The notes: generated from the letters alone by a model not told the origin. DNA of 64,000 nt from Streptomyces parvulus (GCF_014648855.1 NZ_BMRX01000007.1:62001-126000), one strand, 5' to 3'; shown: positions 36,095 to 47,690, numbered from the stretch's first letter. A program made the numbers and translations.

Positions 36095-37285
36095 CTACGC
36101 CGGTGAGAAGAGGTGATCGCTGATCAGGCGGGCCGCGCCGATGACGCCGGCGGTGGGCCCCAACTCCCCCAGGACGATGGGGAGGTTGCCGGTCGCCAAC
36201 GGCAGCGACTGGCGGTAGACCTGGGTGCGGATGGCGGCGAGCAGGTTGTGGCCGAGGCCGGTCACCCCGCCGCCGATCACCACCAGGCCCGGGTTGAAGA
36301 AGCTGACCAGTCCCGCGATGACCTGGCCCGTGCTGCGGCCGCCCTCGCGGATCAGGTCGAGCGCGGTGGCGTCCCCGGCGGCTGCCGCGGCGGCGACGTC
36401 GGCGGCGCTGAGCCCGCCGTTCGCCTCCAGCCGGTTCGCGAGCTCGGGCGAAGTGCCCTGTTCGGCGGCCTCCGTGGCGTCGCGGGCCAGTGCCGCTCCG
36501 CTGAAGTGGGCCTCCAGGCACCCCCGGTTGCCGCAGGCGCACTGGCGTCCGTCGGGCACGGCCTGGATGTGCCCGATGTCGCCCGCGCTGCCCGTGGTCC
36601 CCCGGTAGACGTCACCGCCGACGACGATGCCGCACCCGATGCCGGTGCCGATCTTGACGACGAGGAAGTCGTGCACGGTGCGGGCGACGCCCGCGTGCTG
36701 CTCCCCGAGCGCCATCAGGTTGACGTCGTTGTCGACCATGACCGGGCAGCCGAGGTCCTGGCTGAGGGCCTCCCGCACGGGGAAGCCGTCCCAGCCGGGC
36801 ATGATCGGCGGGGCCACCGGCACACCCTCGGGGAAGCGGACCGGCCCCGGGACGCCGATGCCGGCGCCGTCGAAGCCCTCCGCGAGTCCCGAGGCCCGCA
36901 GCTTGGCGGCCATGGACAGCACCAGCTCGAAGACCGCGACGGGTCCCTCGCGTACGTCCATGGGCTGGTTGATGTGCCCGAGGATCTCCAGCTCGGCGTT
37001 GGTGACGGCGACGTCGACCGAGGTCGCGCCGATGTCGACGCCGAGGAAGCGCAGTTCCGGGTTGAGCCGGACGTTGTGGCTGCGGCGCCCGCCGCGCGAG
37101 GCGGCGAGTCCGTCGGCCACGACCAGCCCCGTCTCCAGCAGCCGGTCCACCTCCACGGCCAGCTTGGACCGCGAGAGGTCGACCTGGTCGCCCAGCTGGG
37201 CGCGGGAGTTGGGCCCGCCGTCGCGCAACAGCTGGAGCAGTCGCGCCTGGTGGGTGTTGGCGGGTCGTGCGGTCATGCGTCTCAC
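36095..37285 (-). CDS. ROK-family transcriptional regulator
   Basis: A 396-residue protein: N-terminal winged helix (NTHQARLLQLLRDGGPNSRAQ onward, about 8-70) followed by a ROK sugar-kinase-like domain. It has DIGATSVDVAV (phosphate loop), VDNDVNLMALGE, GTGIGCGIVVGG and the zinc motif CACGNRGCLE near residue 255. GTG 37285 is chosen because GGAG lies seven bases upstream; ATG 37276 is the alternative. It is divergent from nothing and sits 113 bp before the ABC ATPase gene, so it likely represses its own operon in response to the imported sugar. A 23-bp near-perfect palindrome lies about 130 bp upstream. Confidence 0.9.
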   Translation of the reverse strand: MRRMTARPANTHQARLLQLLRDGGPNSRAQLGDQVDLSRSKLAVEVDRLLETGLVVADGLAASRGGRRSHNVRLNPELRFLGVDIGATSVDVAVTNAELEILGHINQPMDVREGPVAVFELVLSMAAKLRASGLAEGFDGAGIGVPGPVRFPEGVPVAPPIMPGWDGFPVREALSQDLGCPVMVDNDVNLMALGEQHAGVARTVHDFLVVKIGTGIGCGIVVGGDVYRGTTGSAGDIGHIQAVPDGRQCACGNRGCLEAHFSGAALARDATEAAEQGTSPELANRLEANGGLSAADVAAAAAAGDATALDLIREGGRSTGQVIAGLVSFFNPGLVVIGGGVTGLGHNLLAAIRTQVYRQSLPLATGNLPIVLGELGPTAGVIGAARLISDHLFSPA

Positions 37286-37409
37286 GAGCCCCTCCCCGCC
37301 TCGATCGGCCTTGGGTCTGCCGGTTTCCGGCCACGTGCTGTGGCCTGCTTTCGGAGGGAACGTAGCAGTGGGCGCCGGGTGTGGGAAGAAGTCACGCACG
37401 AATTGCTGC

Positions 37410-37435
37410 GAACTTTCTCCACTGAGTGGACAAAG
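37410..37435. promoter_or_regulatory. Candidate ROK operator (autoregulation)
   Basis: CTTTCTCCACT (37413-37423) and AGTGGACAAAG (37425-37435) form an inverted repeat with one mismatch around a central G. The 26-bp element 37410-37435 recurs in related form at 29922-29947 upstream of the secreted ThuA/DUF1080 gene. Confidence 0.6.
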
Positions 37436-37470
37436 GCAGGGGCGGGATCCGACGTACCCGGATGCGACGA

Positions 37471-37498
37471 GGCCGCCCGGCATGCTCGCCGGGCGGCC
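37471..37498 (-). terminator. Terminator after the GntR gene
   Basis: A perfect 11-bp stem GGCCGCCCGGC/GCCGGGCGGCC with a 6-nt loop, 19 bp downstream of the leftward gntR stop. Confidence 0.75.
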
Positions 37499-37516
37499 GT
37501 TGGAGGGGCTGTGACC

Positions 37517-38194
37517 TCAGGATTCTCCGCGCGCGTGGTACGAACGCCGGGTGTGTTCGGTGTGCTCGCGCATCAGCCGGGTCGCCGTCTGCTCGTCCCG
37601 GTCGGCGATCGCGGCGATCAGCGCGCGGTGCTCGATCCAGGACTGCCGGCCGCGCTGCCGGGCGATCGGCGTGTAGTACCAGCGGACGCGGCGGTCGACC
37701 TGCGCGGCGAGTTCACCGAGGACGGCGTTGCTCGCCAGGTCCATGATCTTCGCGTGGAAGCGGGCGTTGAGGACGACCGCGGCGTCCACGTCGTCGGCGG
37801 CGACGGCCCGCTCCCCCTCGCCGCACAGCTCCTCCAGCGCGGTCACGCCCGCCCGGCCGGCGTTGGCGGCGGCGAGCCGGGCGGCCTCGGCCTCCAGGAG
37901 GGTGCGCACGGTCAGGAGCTGGTCGGCCTCCTCCTCGGTGGGCTCGTGCACGAACGCGCCCTGCGCCGGGCGCAGATCGACCCAGCCCTCGGTGTTGAGC
38001 CGCTGCAGGGCCTCCCGCACGGGCTGCCGCGACACCCCGAGGTGCCCGGCGAGTTCGCTCTCGACGAGGTGCTGGCCCGGCTGGAGGGCGCGGGTCGTGA
38101 TGAGTTCGAGCAGCGCCTCGTAGACCCGGTCGCGCAGCGGGCCGGGGCGTTCGAGCTTGGGCACCGCGCCCTGCGGCAGTCCTGCGGACAACAT
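37517..38194 (-). CDS. GntR-family regulator, FCD (FadR) subfamily
   Basis: A 225-residue regulator. The N-terminal winged helix includes LRDRVYEALLELITTRALQPGQ and VSRQPVREALQRLNTEGWVDL (about 19-80); the C-terminal FCD domain is helical, with metal-site residues ARFHAKIMDLA and IEHRALIAAI. ATG 38194 follows GAGGGGG. Upstream, 38241-38264 contains TTCGTCTAC and a GTCTACA-GTCTAC direct repeat, related to sites before the oxalate and formate operons. It is thus a likely local regulator of oxalate/C1 metabolism and of itself. Effector unknown. Confidence 0.88.
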   Translation of the reverse strand: MLSAGLPQGAVPKLERPGPLRDRVYEALLELITTRALQPGQHLVESELAGHLGVSRQPVREALQRLNTEGWVDLRPAQGAFVHEPTEEEADQLLTVRTLLEAEAARLAAANAGRAGVTALEELCGEGERAVAADDVDAAVVLNARFHAKIMDLASNAVLGELAAQVDRRVRWYYTPIARQRGRQSWIEHRALIAAIADRDEQTATRLMREHTEHTRRSYHARGES

Positions 38195-38240
38195 CGGTCC
38201 CCCTCGAAAGCCGGCACACAACCCCGTACGGGGAAGTATC

Positions 38241-38264
38241 GATTGTCTTTCGTCTACAGTCTAC
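38241..38264. promoter_or_regulatory. Candidate autoregulatory GntR site
   Basis: The stretch holds ATTGTC, TTCGTCTAC (38249-38257), TACAGT (38255-38260) and two GTCTAC half-sites, elements shared with 10203-10228 and 40994-41020. It lies 47-70 bp upstream of the gntR start. Confidence 0.5.
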
Positions 38265-38327
38265 GGCGCGCGGCGGGCGGGGAGCCGGGGTGTAGGCCAC
38301 GTCACATCGAGGGATGCGCGGGGGTGT

Positions 38328-39278
38328 TCAGGGGCAGCGGACGACCTGTCCGGCGTAGGAGAGGTTGCCGCCGAAGCCGAAGAGCAGGACCGGGTCGCCG
38401 GTGGTGATCTCGCCCCGCTCGACGAGCTTGGACAGGGCGAGGGGGATGCTCGCGGCGGAGGTGTTGCCGGACTCGACGACGTCGCGGGCGACGACGGCGC
38501 GGGCGGCGCCGATCTTCGCGGCGAGGGGTTCGATGATGCGCAGGTTGGCCTGGTGCAGGACGATCGCGGCGAGGTCGGCGGGGTCGAGGCCGGAGCGCTC
38601 GCAGGCCTGGCGGGCGACGGCGGGCAGCCGGGTGGTCGCCCAGCGGTAGACGCTCTGCCCCTCCTGGGCGAAGCGCGGGGGCGTGCCCTCGATGCGGACC
38701 GCGTTGCCCATCTCGGGCACCGAGCCCCACAGCACGGGACCGATCCCGGCCTCCTCGCCCGGCGCGCAGGCCTCCACCACGGCGGCGCCGGCCCCGTCGC
38801 CGACCAGGACGCAGGTGGTGCGGTCGGTCCAGTCGGTCACCTCGGACATCTTGTCGGCGCCGATGACCAGCGCCCGGCCGGCCGACCCGGCCCGTACCGC
38901 GTGGTCGGCGGTGGCCAGGGCGTGGGTGAAGCCGGCGCACACGACGTTGACGTCCAGGGCGGCGGGGCCGGGCATGCCGAGGCGGGCCGCGACGCGGGCG
39001 GCGGTGTTCGGGGAGCGGTCGATCGCGGTGGAGGTGGCGACCACGACCATGTCCACGTCGGCGGGGGTCAGGCCGGCCGAGGCGAGCGCCTTGGCGGCGG
39101 CGTGGCCGGCCAGCTCGTCGACCGGCTCGTCCGGCCCGGCGATCCGGCGGGTGCGGATGCCCACCCGGCTCCTGATCCACTCGTCGCTGGTGTCGACCAT
39201 GCCCGCCAGGTCCTCGTTGGTCAGGACCCGGGCGGGCTGGTAGTGGCCGACGGCGGTGATCCGGGAGCCGTGGTGCAT
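38328..39278 (-). CDS. Beta-ketoacyl-ACP synthase III-like enzyme (KASIII)
   Basis: A 316-residue FabH-family condensing enzyme with all three catalytic residues visible: Cys114 in NVVCAGFTHA, His242 in VLHQANLRI and Asn272 in ESGNTSAAS. ATG 39278 has GAGG nine bases upstream; a GTG at 39314 would add twelve residues. It is an orphan, with no fabD, acpP or fabF around it, lying between an oxalate/formate transporter and a GntR regulator. It may prime fatty-acid synthesis or condense a special acyl-CoA. From memory S. coelicolor has a FabH homologue in a similar neighbourhood (SCO6564). Confidence 0.88.
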   Translation of the reverse strand: MHHGSRITAVGHYQPARVLTNEDLAGMVDTSDEWIRSRVGIRTRRIAGPDEPVDELAGHAAAKALASAGLTPADVDMVVVATSTAIDRSPNTAARVAARLGMPGPAALDVNVVCAGFTHALATADHAVRAGSAGRALVIGADKMSEVTDWTDRTTCVLVGDGAGAAVVEACAPGEEAGIGPVLWGSVPEMGNAVRIEGTPPRFAQEGQSVYRWATTRLPAVARQACERSGLDPADLAAIVLHQANLRIIEPLAAKIGAARAVVARDVVESGNTSAASIPLALSKLVERGEITTGDPVLLFGFGGNLSYAGQVVRCP

Positions 39279-39448
39279 GGGTGGAGTCCTCGCTGCCTCG
39301 GGTACGGGATCCACCAGTGTGATCAGTGACCGACGGGTACGACGGCAGGTGATACGACAGGAAACGGGCGCCCGGCTTGTCGGCTTCGGTCAGCATCCGG
39401 CGCCGGCGGGACACCCGTTCCCCCGTCTCCCCCGTCCGTCCTCCTCGG

Positions 39449-39592
39449 CTACCCGGTGAAGAGCTGGGTCGCCTTGCGGACGAGTTCGTACAGCCCGTAG
39501 GCGAGCGGTGCGCCCACCCAGAGCCAGGTGAAGGCGATCAGCGGCCGCCTGTCGGGGACCTCAGGCGGACTCGGGCTGCTGTCGTGGGACAT
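39449..39592 (-). CDS. MFS transporter small subunit (47 aa)
   Basis: A 47-residue open frame starting at ATG 39592 inside the 3' end of the OFA transporter gene (32-bp overlap) and ending at TAG. The first 17 residues are polar and Pro-rich; LIAFTWLWVGAPLAYGLYEL (18-37) is a single predicted membrane helix, followed by VRKATQLFTG. Short one-helix proteins of this type are annotated next to OFA-type transporters as MFS small subunits. The overlap implies coupled translation and a stoichiometric partner. Confidence 0.75.
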   Translation of the reverse strand: MSHDSSPSPPEVPDRRPLIAFTWLWVGAPLAYGLYELVRKATQLFTG

Positions 39593-40901
39593 CGGCGGCC
39601 TCCTTCGGTGCCTCGGGCGTGGGCCGGTGGTGGCGGGGGTGGACCGGGCGGACGAGTTCGTTGGCGACGAAGCCGACCACCAGCAGCCCGATCATGATGA
39701 CGAAGGAGGTGCCGTACAGCGCCGAGCCGTGGCGGCCGGCCTCCTCCTGCCGGTCGGCGATCCAGTTGACGATCAGCGGCCCGAGCACACCGGCCGTGGA
39801 CCAGGCGGTGAGCAGCCGGCCGTGGATCGCGCCGACCTGGTAGGTGCCGAAGAGGTCCTTGAGGTAGGCGGGGATGGTCGCGAAGCCTCCCCCGTAGAAG
39901 GAGAGCACGACGAGGGCGCACAGGACGAACAGCGGCTTGGAGGAGTCGCCGAACAGGGCGATCAGCGCGTACATCAGCGCGCCGACGCCGAGGTAGACGC
40001 GGTAGATGTTCTTGCGTCCGATCAGGTCGGAGGTCGAGGACCAGCCGATCCGGCCCGCCATGTTGGCCGCCGAGAGCAGGGCGACGAAGCCCGCGGCCGC
40101 GGTCACCGACACGGGCGTGGAGGTGTCGGCGAAGAAGTCCGTGATCATGGGCGCGGCCTTCTCCAGGATGCCGATGCCCGCCGTGACGTTCATGCAGAGC
40201 ACGACCCACAGCAGCCAGAACTGCGGGGTGCGCAGGGCATCGCGGGCCGAGACCTGCACGCCCTCCAGGGGGGCCGCCGTGCCGTCCGCCCGCTCCTTGG
40301 GACGGGGCACCCGCACCAGCAGTACGCCGAGCAGCATGAAGACGGCGTACGCCAGTCCGTGCACGAGGAAGGCGAGCGCGATCCCCGAGCTGTCGGTGCC
40401 GAAGGACTCCAGCATCTGGGCGGACCACGGCGAGGCGATGAGGGCGCCGCCGCCGAAGCCCATGATGGCTATGCCGGTGGCCATGCCCGGCCGGTCCGGG
40501 AACCACTTGATCAGGGTCGAGACGGGTGAGATGTAGCCGATGCCGAGGCCGATCCCGCCGACGAAGCCGTAGCCGAGGACGATCAGCCAGTACTGCTCCA
40601 CGGCCGCGCCGAGCGCGGAGAGCAGGAAGCCGGACGAGAAGCAGACCAGGGCGACGGTCATCGCCCAGCGCGGGCCGTTCCGTTCGACGAGCGTGCCGCC
40701 GAACGCGGCCGACAGGCCGAGCATGACGATGCCCAGCTGGAAGGGGAGCGCGCTCTGGGTGCCGCTGAGGCCGAGCGCGGATTCCAGGGGCGGTTTGAAC
40801 ACGGACCAGGCGTAGGCCTGCCCGATGGAGAGGTGGACCGAGAGAGCTGCCGGGGGAACGAGCCAGCGGCTCCAGCCCGGGGGTGCGACGGGGGGACTCA
40901 T
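39561..40901 (-). CDS. OFA-family MFS transporter (oxalate/formate type), second copy
   Basis: A 446-residue MFS protein with about 12 membrane segments. GLGIGYISPVSTLIKWFPDRPGMATG near residue 115 and the repeated GFGGGALI are OFA signatures; NMAGRIGWSSTSDLIGRKNIYR is the central loop between helices 8 and 9. ATG 40901 fits the family N-terminus; longer starts add a non-conserved leader. It differs clearly from the OFA gene at 15.5 kb. It is divergent from the reductase-formate dehydrogenase operon across a 168-bp region with a candidate GntR site, so formate or oxalate is the likely cargo. Confidence 0.87.
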   Translation of the reverse strand: MSPPVAPPGWSRWLVPPAALSVHLSIGQAYAWSVFKPPLESALGLSGTQSALPFQLGIVMLGLSAAFGGTLVERNGPRWAMTVALVCFSSGFLLSALGAAVEQYWLIVLGYGFVGGIGLGIGYISPVSTLIKWFPDRPGMATGIAIMGFGGGALIASPWSAQMLESFGTDSSGIALAFLVHGLAYAVFMLLGVLLVRVPRPKERADGTAAPLEGVQVSARDALRTPQFWLLWVVLCMNVTAGIGILEKAAPMITDFFADTSTPVSVTAAAGFVALLSAANMAGRIGWSSTSDLIGRKNIYRVYLGVGALMYALIALFGDSSKPLFVLCALVVLSFYGGGFATIPAYLKDLFGTYQVGAIHGRLLTAWSTAGVLGPLIVNWIADRQEEAGRHGSALYGTSFVIMIGLLVVGFVANELVRPVHPRHHRPTPEAPKEAADVPRQQPESA

Positions 40902-40993
40902 GGGTCCCCAACCGTATGGACTGGGAAAGCGCTTGAGAAGACTGTTGAGCGGACAACCACCAGTGCTGCACAAAGGCTTGCTGGCTCAACTTC

Positions 40994-41020
40994 CATACTG
41001 TAGACAATATTTCGTCGACA
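40994..41020. promoter_or_regulatory. Candidate GntR operator between OFA transporter and formate dehydrogenase operons
   Basis: CATACTGTAGACA runs directly into an A/T-rich centre and TTCGTCGACA. GTAGAC (41000-41005) and GTCGAC (41014-41019) are the outer parts of an imperfect 20-bp palindrome. ACTGTA and TTCGTCGAC are shared with the site at 10203-10226. Confidence 0.55.
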
Positions 41021-41069
41021 TCTGTTCGGCAGTTCCGCGGTATCCCTCGACCGAACGGAGCTCCCCGCC

Positions 41070-42041
41070 ATGAAAGTCGCAGTCCTCGGCGCCGGTGCGA
41101 TCGGCGCCTACGTCGGCGCCGCGCTCCACCGTGCGGGCGCCGACGTCCATCTCATCGCCCGTGGACCGCACCTGGCGGCCATGAGGCAGTACGGAGTGCG
41201 GGTGCGCAGCCCGCGCGGCGACTTCACCGCGCACCCCCGCGCCACCGACGACCCGGGCGAAGTCGGCCCGGTCGACTACGTTTTCCTGGGTCTGAAGGCC
41301 AACTCGTACGCGGCGTGCGGGCCGCTGATCGAGCCGCTGCTGCACGAGACCACGGCGGTCGTCGCCGCCCAGAACGGCATCCCCTGGTGGTACTTCCACC
41401 GCCACGGCGGCCCCTACGACGGGCGCCGGCTGGAGAGCGTGGACCCGGCCGGCGCGGTCAGCGCGGTGCTCGCCCCCGAACGGGCGGTGGGCTGCGTGGT
41501 CTACGCGGCCACCGAACTCGAACAGCCGGGCGTCGTCCGGCACGTGGAAGGCACCCGGTTCTCCGTGGGCGAGCCCGGCCGCGAGGTCTCGGCGCGGTGT
41601 CTGGCGTTCAGCGAGGCGATGCGGGCCGGCGGCCTGAAGTGCCCGGTCGAGCCCGACCTGCGGGGCGACATCTGGCTGAAGCTGCTGGGCAACATCTCCT
41701 TCAACCCGATCAGCGCCCTGGCCCGCGCCACCATGCGGCAGATGTGCCTGCACGGCGGCACCCGGCAGGTCATCGAGACCATGATGACCGAGACGCTGGC
41801 GGTGGCCGCCGCGCTCGGCTGCGAGGTCGGCGTCTCCATCGAACGCCGCCTCGCGGGCGCCGAACGGGTCGGCGACCACCGCACCTCCACGCTCCAGGAC
41901 CTGGAGCGCGGCAAGCCGCTGGAACTCGACGTGCTGCTCGCGGCCGTGGTCGAACTGGCGGAGATCACCGGGGTCCCGGTGCCCACCCTGCGCACCGTGC
42001 ACGCCCTGTCGGACCTGCTCGCGCTGAGGAGCGCCGCATGA
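41070..42041 (+). CDS. 2-dehydropantoate 2-reductase family protein (PanE/ApbA-like)
   Basis: A 323-residue NADP-dependent reductase. MKVAVLGAGAIGAYVGAALH (1-20) is the dinucleotide-binding loop; KANSYAACGPLI and AAQNGIPWWYF follow, and the catalytic lysine region WLKLLGNISFNPISALARAT lies near 208-227. Classical members make pantoate for CoA synthesis. Here the gene starts the formate dehydrogenase operon (ATGA overlap with the next gene), so it may instead reduce a small 2-oxoacid linked to oxalate or glyoxylate, or support CoA supply. The substrate is not determined by sequence. Confidence 0.8.
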   Translation: MKVAVLGAGAIGAYVGAALHRAGADVHLIARGPHLAAMRQYGVRVRSPRGDFTAHPRATDDPGEVGPVDYVFLGLKANSYAACGPLIEPLLHETTAVVAAQNGIPWWYFHRHGGPYDGRRLESVDPAGAVSAVLAPERAVGCVVYAATELEQPGVVRHVEGTRFSVGEPGREVSARCLAFSEAMRAGGLKCPVEPDLRGDIWLKLLGNISFNPISALARATMRQMCLHGGTRQVIETMMTETLAVAAALGCEVGVSIERRLAGAERVGDHRTSTLQDLERGKPLELDVLLAAVVELAEITGVPVPTLRTVHALSDLLALRSAA

Positions 42042-43961
42042 GCGAACGCCAGCGAAACCGCCGGGGCCGCGCCCCGAAGACCTACACCCGCCTCACCCAC
42101 CCCCTCGTCCGCGACTCGCGCGACGCGCCCTTCCGCCGCGCCACCTGGGACGAGGCCCTGGACCGCACCGCACGGGGCCTGACGGCGGCGCGCGACGCCT
42201 TCGGGATGTTCTCCTGCGCCCGGGCCACCAACGAGATGAACTACGTGGCGCAGAAGTTCGCCCGCGTGGTGATGGGCACCCACAACGTCGACTCCTGCAA
42301 CCGGACCTGCCACGCGCCCAGCGTGGCGGGCCTGTCGGCCGCCTTCGGCTCGGGCGGCGGGACCTCGTCGTACGAGGAGGTGGAGCACACCGACCTGATC
42401 GTGATGTGGGGTTCCAACGCCCGCTTCGCGCACCCCATCTTCTTCCAGCACGTGCTCAAGGGCGTCCGGGCCGGGGCCCGCCTGTACGCCGTCGACCCGC
42501 GCCGCACCTCCACCGCCGAGTGGGCGGAGGGCTGGCTGGGGCCCAACGTCGGCACGGACATCCCGCTGGCGCACGCGGTGGGCCGGGAGATCATCCACGC
42601 CGGGCTGGCCAACGAGGCGTTCGTCGCGCGGGCCACCTCCGGCTTCGCCGAGTACCGGGAACTGGTCGAACCCTGGACGCTGTCCCTGGCCGAGAAGGTG
42701 ACGGGCGTCCCGGCGGCCGCGATCCGCGAACTGGCCCACGCCTACGCCCGCGCCGAACGCGCCCAGCTGTGCTGGACCCTCGGGATCACCGAGCACCACA
42801 ACGGCACCGACAACGTCCGGGCATTGATCAATCTGGCCCTGCTCACCGGCCACGTCGGGCGCTACGGATCGGGGCTCCAGCCGCTCCGGGGCCAGAACAA
42901 CGTGCAGGGCGGCGGCGACATGGGCGCCATCCCCAACCGGCTGCCCGGCTTCCAGGACGTGCTCGACCCGGAGGTCCGGCTGAAGTTCGAGTCCGCCTGG
43001 GACACGGTCATCCAGCCCCGCCACGGACTCACCCTGACCGAGATGTTCGAGGCGATGGACGAGGGCTCGCTGCGGGCCGTCTACTGCATCGGCGAGAACC
43101 CGGCCCAGTCGGAGGCCGACAGCGAACAGGCGGTCCGCCGGCTGCGGGCCCTGGACTTCCTCGTCGTCCAGGACATCTTCCTGACCAAGACCGCCGAGCT
43201 GGCCGACGTGGTGCTGCCGGCGACGGCCGGCTGGGCGGAGACCGACGGCACCACCACGAACAGCGAGCGCCGGGTGCAGCGCGTCCGCCGAGCGGTGACG
43301 CCGCCCGGGGAGGCCCGGGAGGACATCGACATCCTCTGCGACCTCGCCACCCGCCTCGGCCACGACTGGAAGTACGCCGACGCCGAGGCGGTATGGAACG
43401 AGCTGCGCTCGCTGTCCCCCGACCACCACGGCATGACGTACGCCCGCCTGGAGGAGCACCAGGGCATCCAGTGGCCGTGCCCGAGCACCGAGGGCATGGA
43501 ACCGTCCTATCTGCACGGCAGGCTGTGGGAGGCGGACCCGGCCCTGCGCGGGGTGCCCGCGCCCTTCGGGATCGTGGCGCACGACCCGCCCGTGGACCTC
43601 ACCGACGAGGAGTACCCGATCCGGCTCACCACCGGACGCCGCCTCGACTCCTACAACACCGGGGTGCAGACCGGCGGTTACGCCTCCCCGCTGCGCCGCG
43701 GCGAGTCCGTCGAGCTGTGCCCGGAGGACGCCGAGCGCTACGGGGTGGCGGTCGGCGAGGAGGTGCGCGTGACCTCACGGCGCGGGTCGCTGCTGGCGCC
43801 CGTGTGGGTCGACACGGCGCTGCGTCCCGGGCTGGCCTTCATGAGCTTCCACTTTCCCGACGAGGTGGACACCAACCAGCTGACCATCGAGGCCAACTGC
43901 CCCATCGCGGGGACGGCGGAGTTCAAGGCCTCGGCGATCCGGATCGAGAAGGTGAGCACCG

Positions 43962-43981
<20 letters not shown>
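42038..43981 (+). CDS. Formate dehydrogenase alpha, catalytic part lacking the N-terminal Fe-S region
   Basis: A 647-residue molybdopterin oxidoreductase. The metal-ligand cysteine and catalytic histidine are Cys91-His92 in SCNRTCHAPSVAGL; HNGTDNVRALINLALLTGHVG, GQNNVQGGGDMGA and ETDGTTTNSERRVQRVRRA are typical of NAD-linked FdsA/FdhF-type enzymes. The C-terminal cap domain ends the protein. The usual N-terminal 2Fe-2S, 4Fe-4S and Fe4S4/MopB region is missing: the protein begins directly at the TRLTHPLVR segment that normally follows it. Those missing domains are encoded by the third fdh gene at 45917. A cysteine replaces selenocysteine. It overlaps the reductase upstream (ATGA) and the next gene by 20 bp. 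Confidence 0.9.
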
Positions 43982-45916
<1,935 letters not shown>

Positions 45917-45920
<4 letters not shown>

Positions 45921-46777
45921 CCGCGATACCGCTCGGAGTGCCGCGCCGGCTGGTGGAGTTCACCCTGGACGGGCAGGAGGCCCGGGTCCCCGAGGGTTCG
46001 ACGATCCTGGACGCCTGCCGGGCCGCCGACAAGGACGTGCCGACCCTGTGCCAGGGCGACACCCTCACCCCGAAGAACGCCTGCCGGGTCTGCGTGGTGG
46101 AGGTCGAGGGCGCCCGGACGCTCGCCCCGGCCTGCTCGCGCCGCGCGGAGCAGGGCATGGTGGTGCGCACCGACACCGAGCGCGCCCGGCACAGCCGCAA
46201 GGTGGTGCTCGAACTGCTCGCCTCCTCGGTCGACCTGTCGACGACTCCGTCGGCGGCGCAGTGGATCAAGGAGTACGAGGCGAAGCCCGACCGCTTCGGC
46301 CCCGACGCGGCCCGCGTCGACGAGGAACCGCGCGTCGACAACGACCTGTACGTGCGGGACTACGGCAAGTGCATCCTCTGCTACAAGTGCGTGGACGCCT
46401 GCGGGGACCAGTGGCAGAACAGCTTCGCCATCTCCGTCGCGGGCCGCGGATTCGACGCCCGCATCGCGGTGGAGCACGACGGCCCGCTGACCGACTCGGC
46501 GTGCGTCTACTGCGGCAACTGCATCGAGGTCTGCCCCACCGGGGCCCTCTCCTTCAAGTCGGAGTTCGACATGCGGGCCGCCGGGACGTGGGACGAGGAG
46601 CGGCAGAGCGCCACGACGACGGTGTGCGCGTACTGCGGTGTGGGCTGCAACCTCACGCTCCACGTGCAGGACAATGAGATCGTGAAGGTCACCTCTCCGC
46701 ACGACAACCCGGTGACCCACGGCAACCTCTGCATCAAGGGCCGCTTCGGCTACCAGCACGTACAGAACCGGGACTGA
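45917..46777 (+). CDS. Formate dehydrogenase alpha, detached N-terminal Fe-S region
   Basis: A 286-residue iron-sulfur protein. Residues 10-80: NuoG-like 2Fe-2S domain with Cys45, Cys56, Cys59 and Cys73. Residues 150-210: two 4Fe-4S motifs (Cys152/155/158/162 and Cys196/199/202/206). Residues 235-286: the MopB Fe4S4 start, Cys237, Cys240, Cys244 and Cys272, ending [18 protein letters not shown]. In FdsA this sequence continues into RLTxPLVR, which is exactly where the protein encoded at 42038 begins. So this subunit supplies the electron-transfer half of a split catalytic chain. Its ATG overlaps the stop of the gamma-beta gene. Confidence 0.9.
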
Positions 46778-46794
46778 CCGGCAAGGGGCACGAC

Positions 46795-47643
46795 ATGGGA
46801 CGAGTCACGGAACGACGCAAGGTGATCCGCGTGCGGGACGGCGCGGTCTCCACCCGCCCGGACACCCTCGTCGCCGAGGAACCGCTGGAGATCCGGCTGA
46901 ACGGCAAGCCGCTGGCCATCACCATGCGCACGCCCGGCGACGACTTCGCGCTGGCGGCCGGTTTCCTGGTCAGCGAGGGCGTGCTCGCCGAGCGGGGCGA
47001 CCTCCAGAACATCGTGTACTGCGCGGGCGCCACGGCCGACGGCTCCAACACGTACAACGTGGTCGACGTGCGCACCGCCCCCGGCGTGACGGTCCCGGAC
47101 ATCACCCTGGAGCGGAACGTCTACACCACCTCGTCCTGCGGGCTGTGCGGCAAGGCGAGCCTGGACGCGGTGCGCACCACCGCCCGCTGGCCCATCGCCG
47201 ACACTCCCCCGCTCCGGGTCACGCCGGAACTGCTGGCGGACCTGCCCGACCGGCTGCGCGCCTCCCAGCGGGTCTTCGACCGGACCGGCGGGCTGCACGC
47301 GGCCGCCCTGTTCACCGAGGAGGGGGAGCTGGTCGACGTACGCGAGGACGTGGGCCGGCACAACGCGGTCGACAAGCTGGTCGGCCGCGCCGTGCAGAAC
47401 GGGGACCTGCCGCTGTCCCGGTCCGTGCTGCTGGTGTCGGGCCGGGCCTCCTTCGAGCTGGCGCAGAAGGCGGTCATGGCGGGCATCCCGGTGCTGGCCG
47501 CGGTGTCGGCGCCGTCCTCGCTCGCGGTGGACCTGGCCGCCGAGACGGGGCTGACGCTCGTCGGATTCCTGCGCGGCAGCTCCATGAACGTGTACGCGGG
47601 CGAGGACCGCGTCGCCCTGCGGGCCGCGGCCGGCCAGGGCTGA
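46795..47643 (+). CDS. fdhD: Formate dehydrogenase sulfurtransferase FdhD
   Basis: A 282-residue FdhD protein. It transfers sulfur from a cysteine desulfurase to the molybdenum cofactor of formate dehydrogenase. The sulfur-carrying loop is [11 protein letters not shown] with Cys115 and Cys118; other family motifs are [34 protein letters not shown] near 178-192 and [18 protein letters not shown] precedes the ATG, 17 bp after the last fdh structural gene. Its presence supports the molybdo-enzyme assignment. Confidence 0.95.
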   Translation: MGRVTERRKVIRVRDGAVSTRPDTLVAEEPLEIRLNGKPLAITMRTPGDDFALAAGFLVSEGVLAERGDLQNIVYCAGATADGSNTYNVVDVRTAPGVTVPDITLERNVYTTSSCGLCGKASLDAVRTTARWPIADTPPLRVTPELLADLPDRLRASQRVFDRTGGLHAAALFTEEGELVDVREDVGRHNAVDKLVGRAVQNGDLPLSRSVLLVSGRASFELAQKAVMAGIPVLAAVSAPSSLAVDLAAETGLTLVGFLRGSSMNVYAGEDRVALRAAAGQG

Positions 47644-47646
47644 CGC

Positions 47647-47690
47647 CGCTCCCCGCGGCACGGCGGCGGGGTCCCGGACGGCGGGGAGCG
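47647..47690 (+). terminator. Terminator after fdhD
   Basis: CGCTCCCCGC (47647-47656) pairs perfectly with GCGGGGAGCG (47681-47690), just past the fdhD stop. The 24-nt loop is long and can pair internally. Confidence 0.6.
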
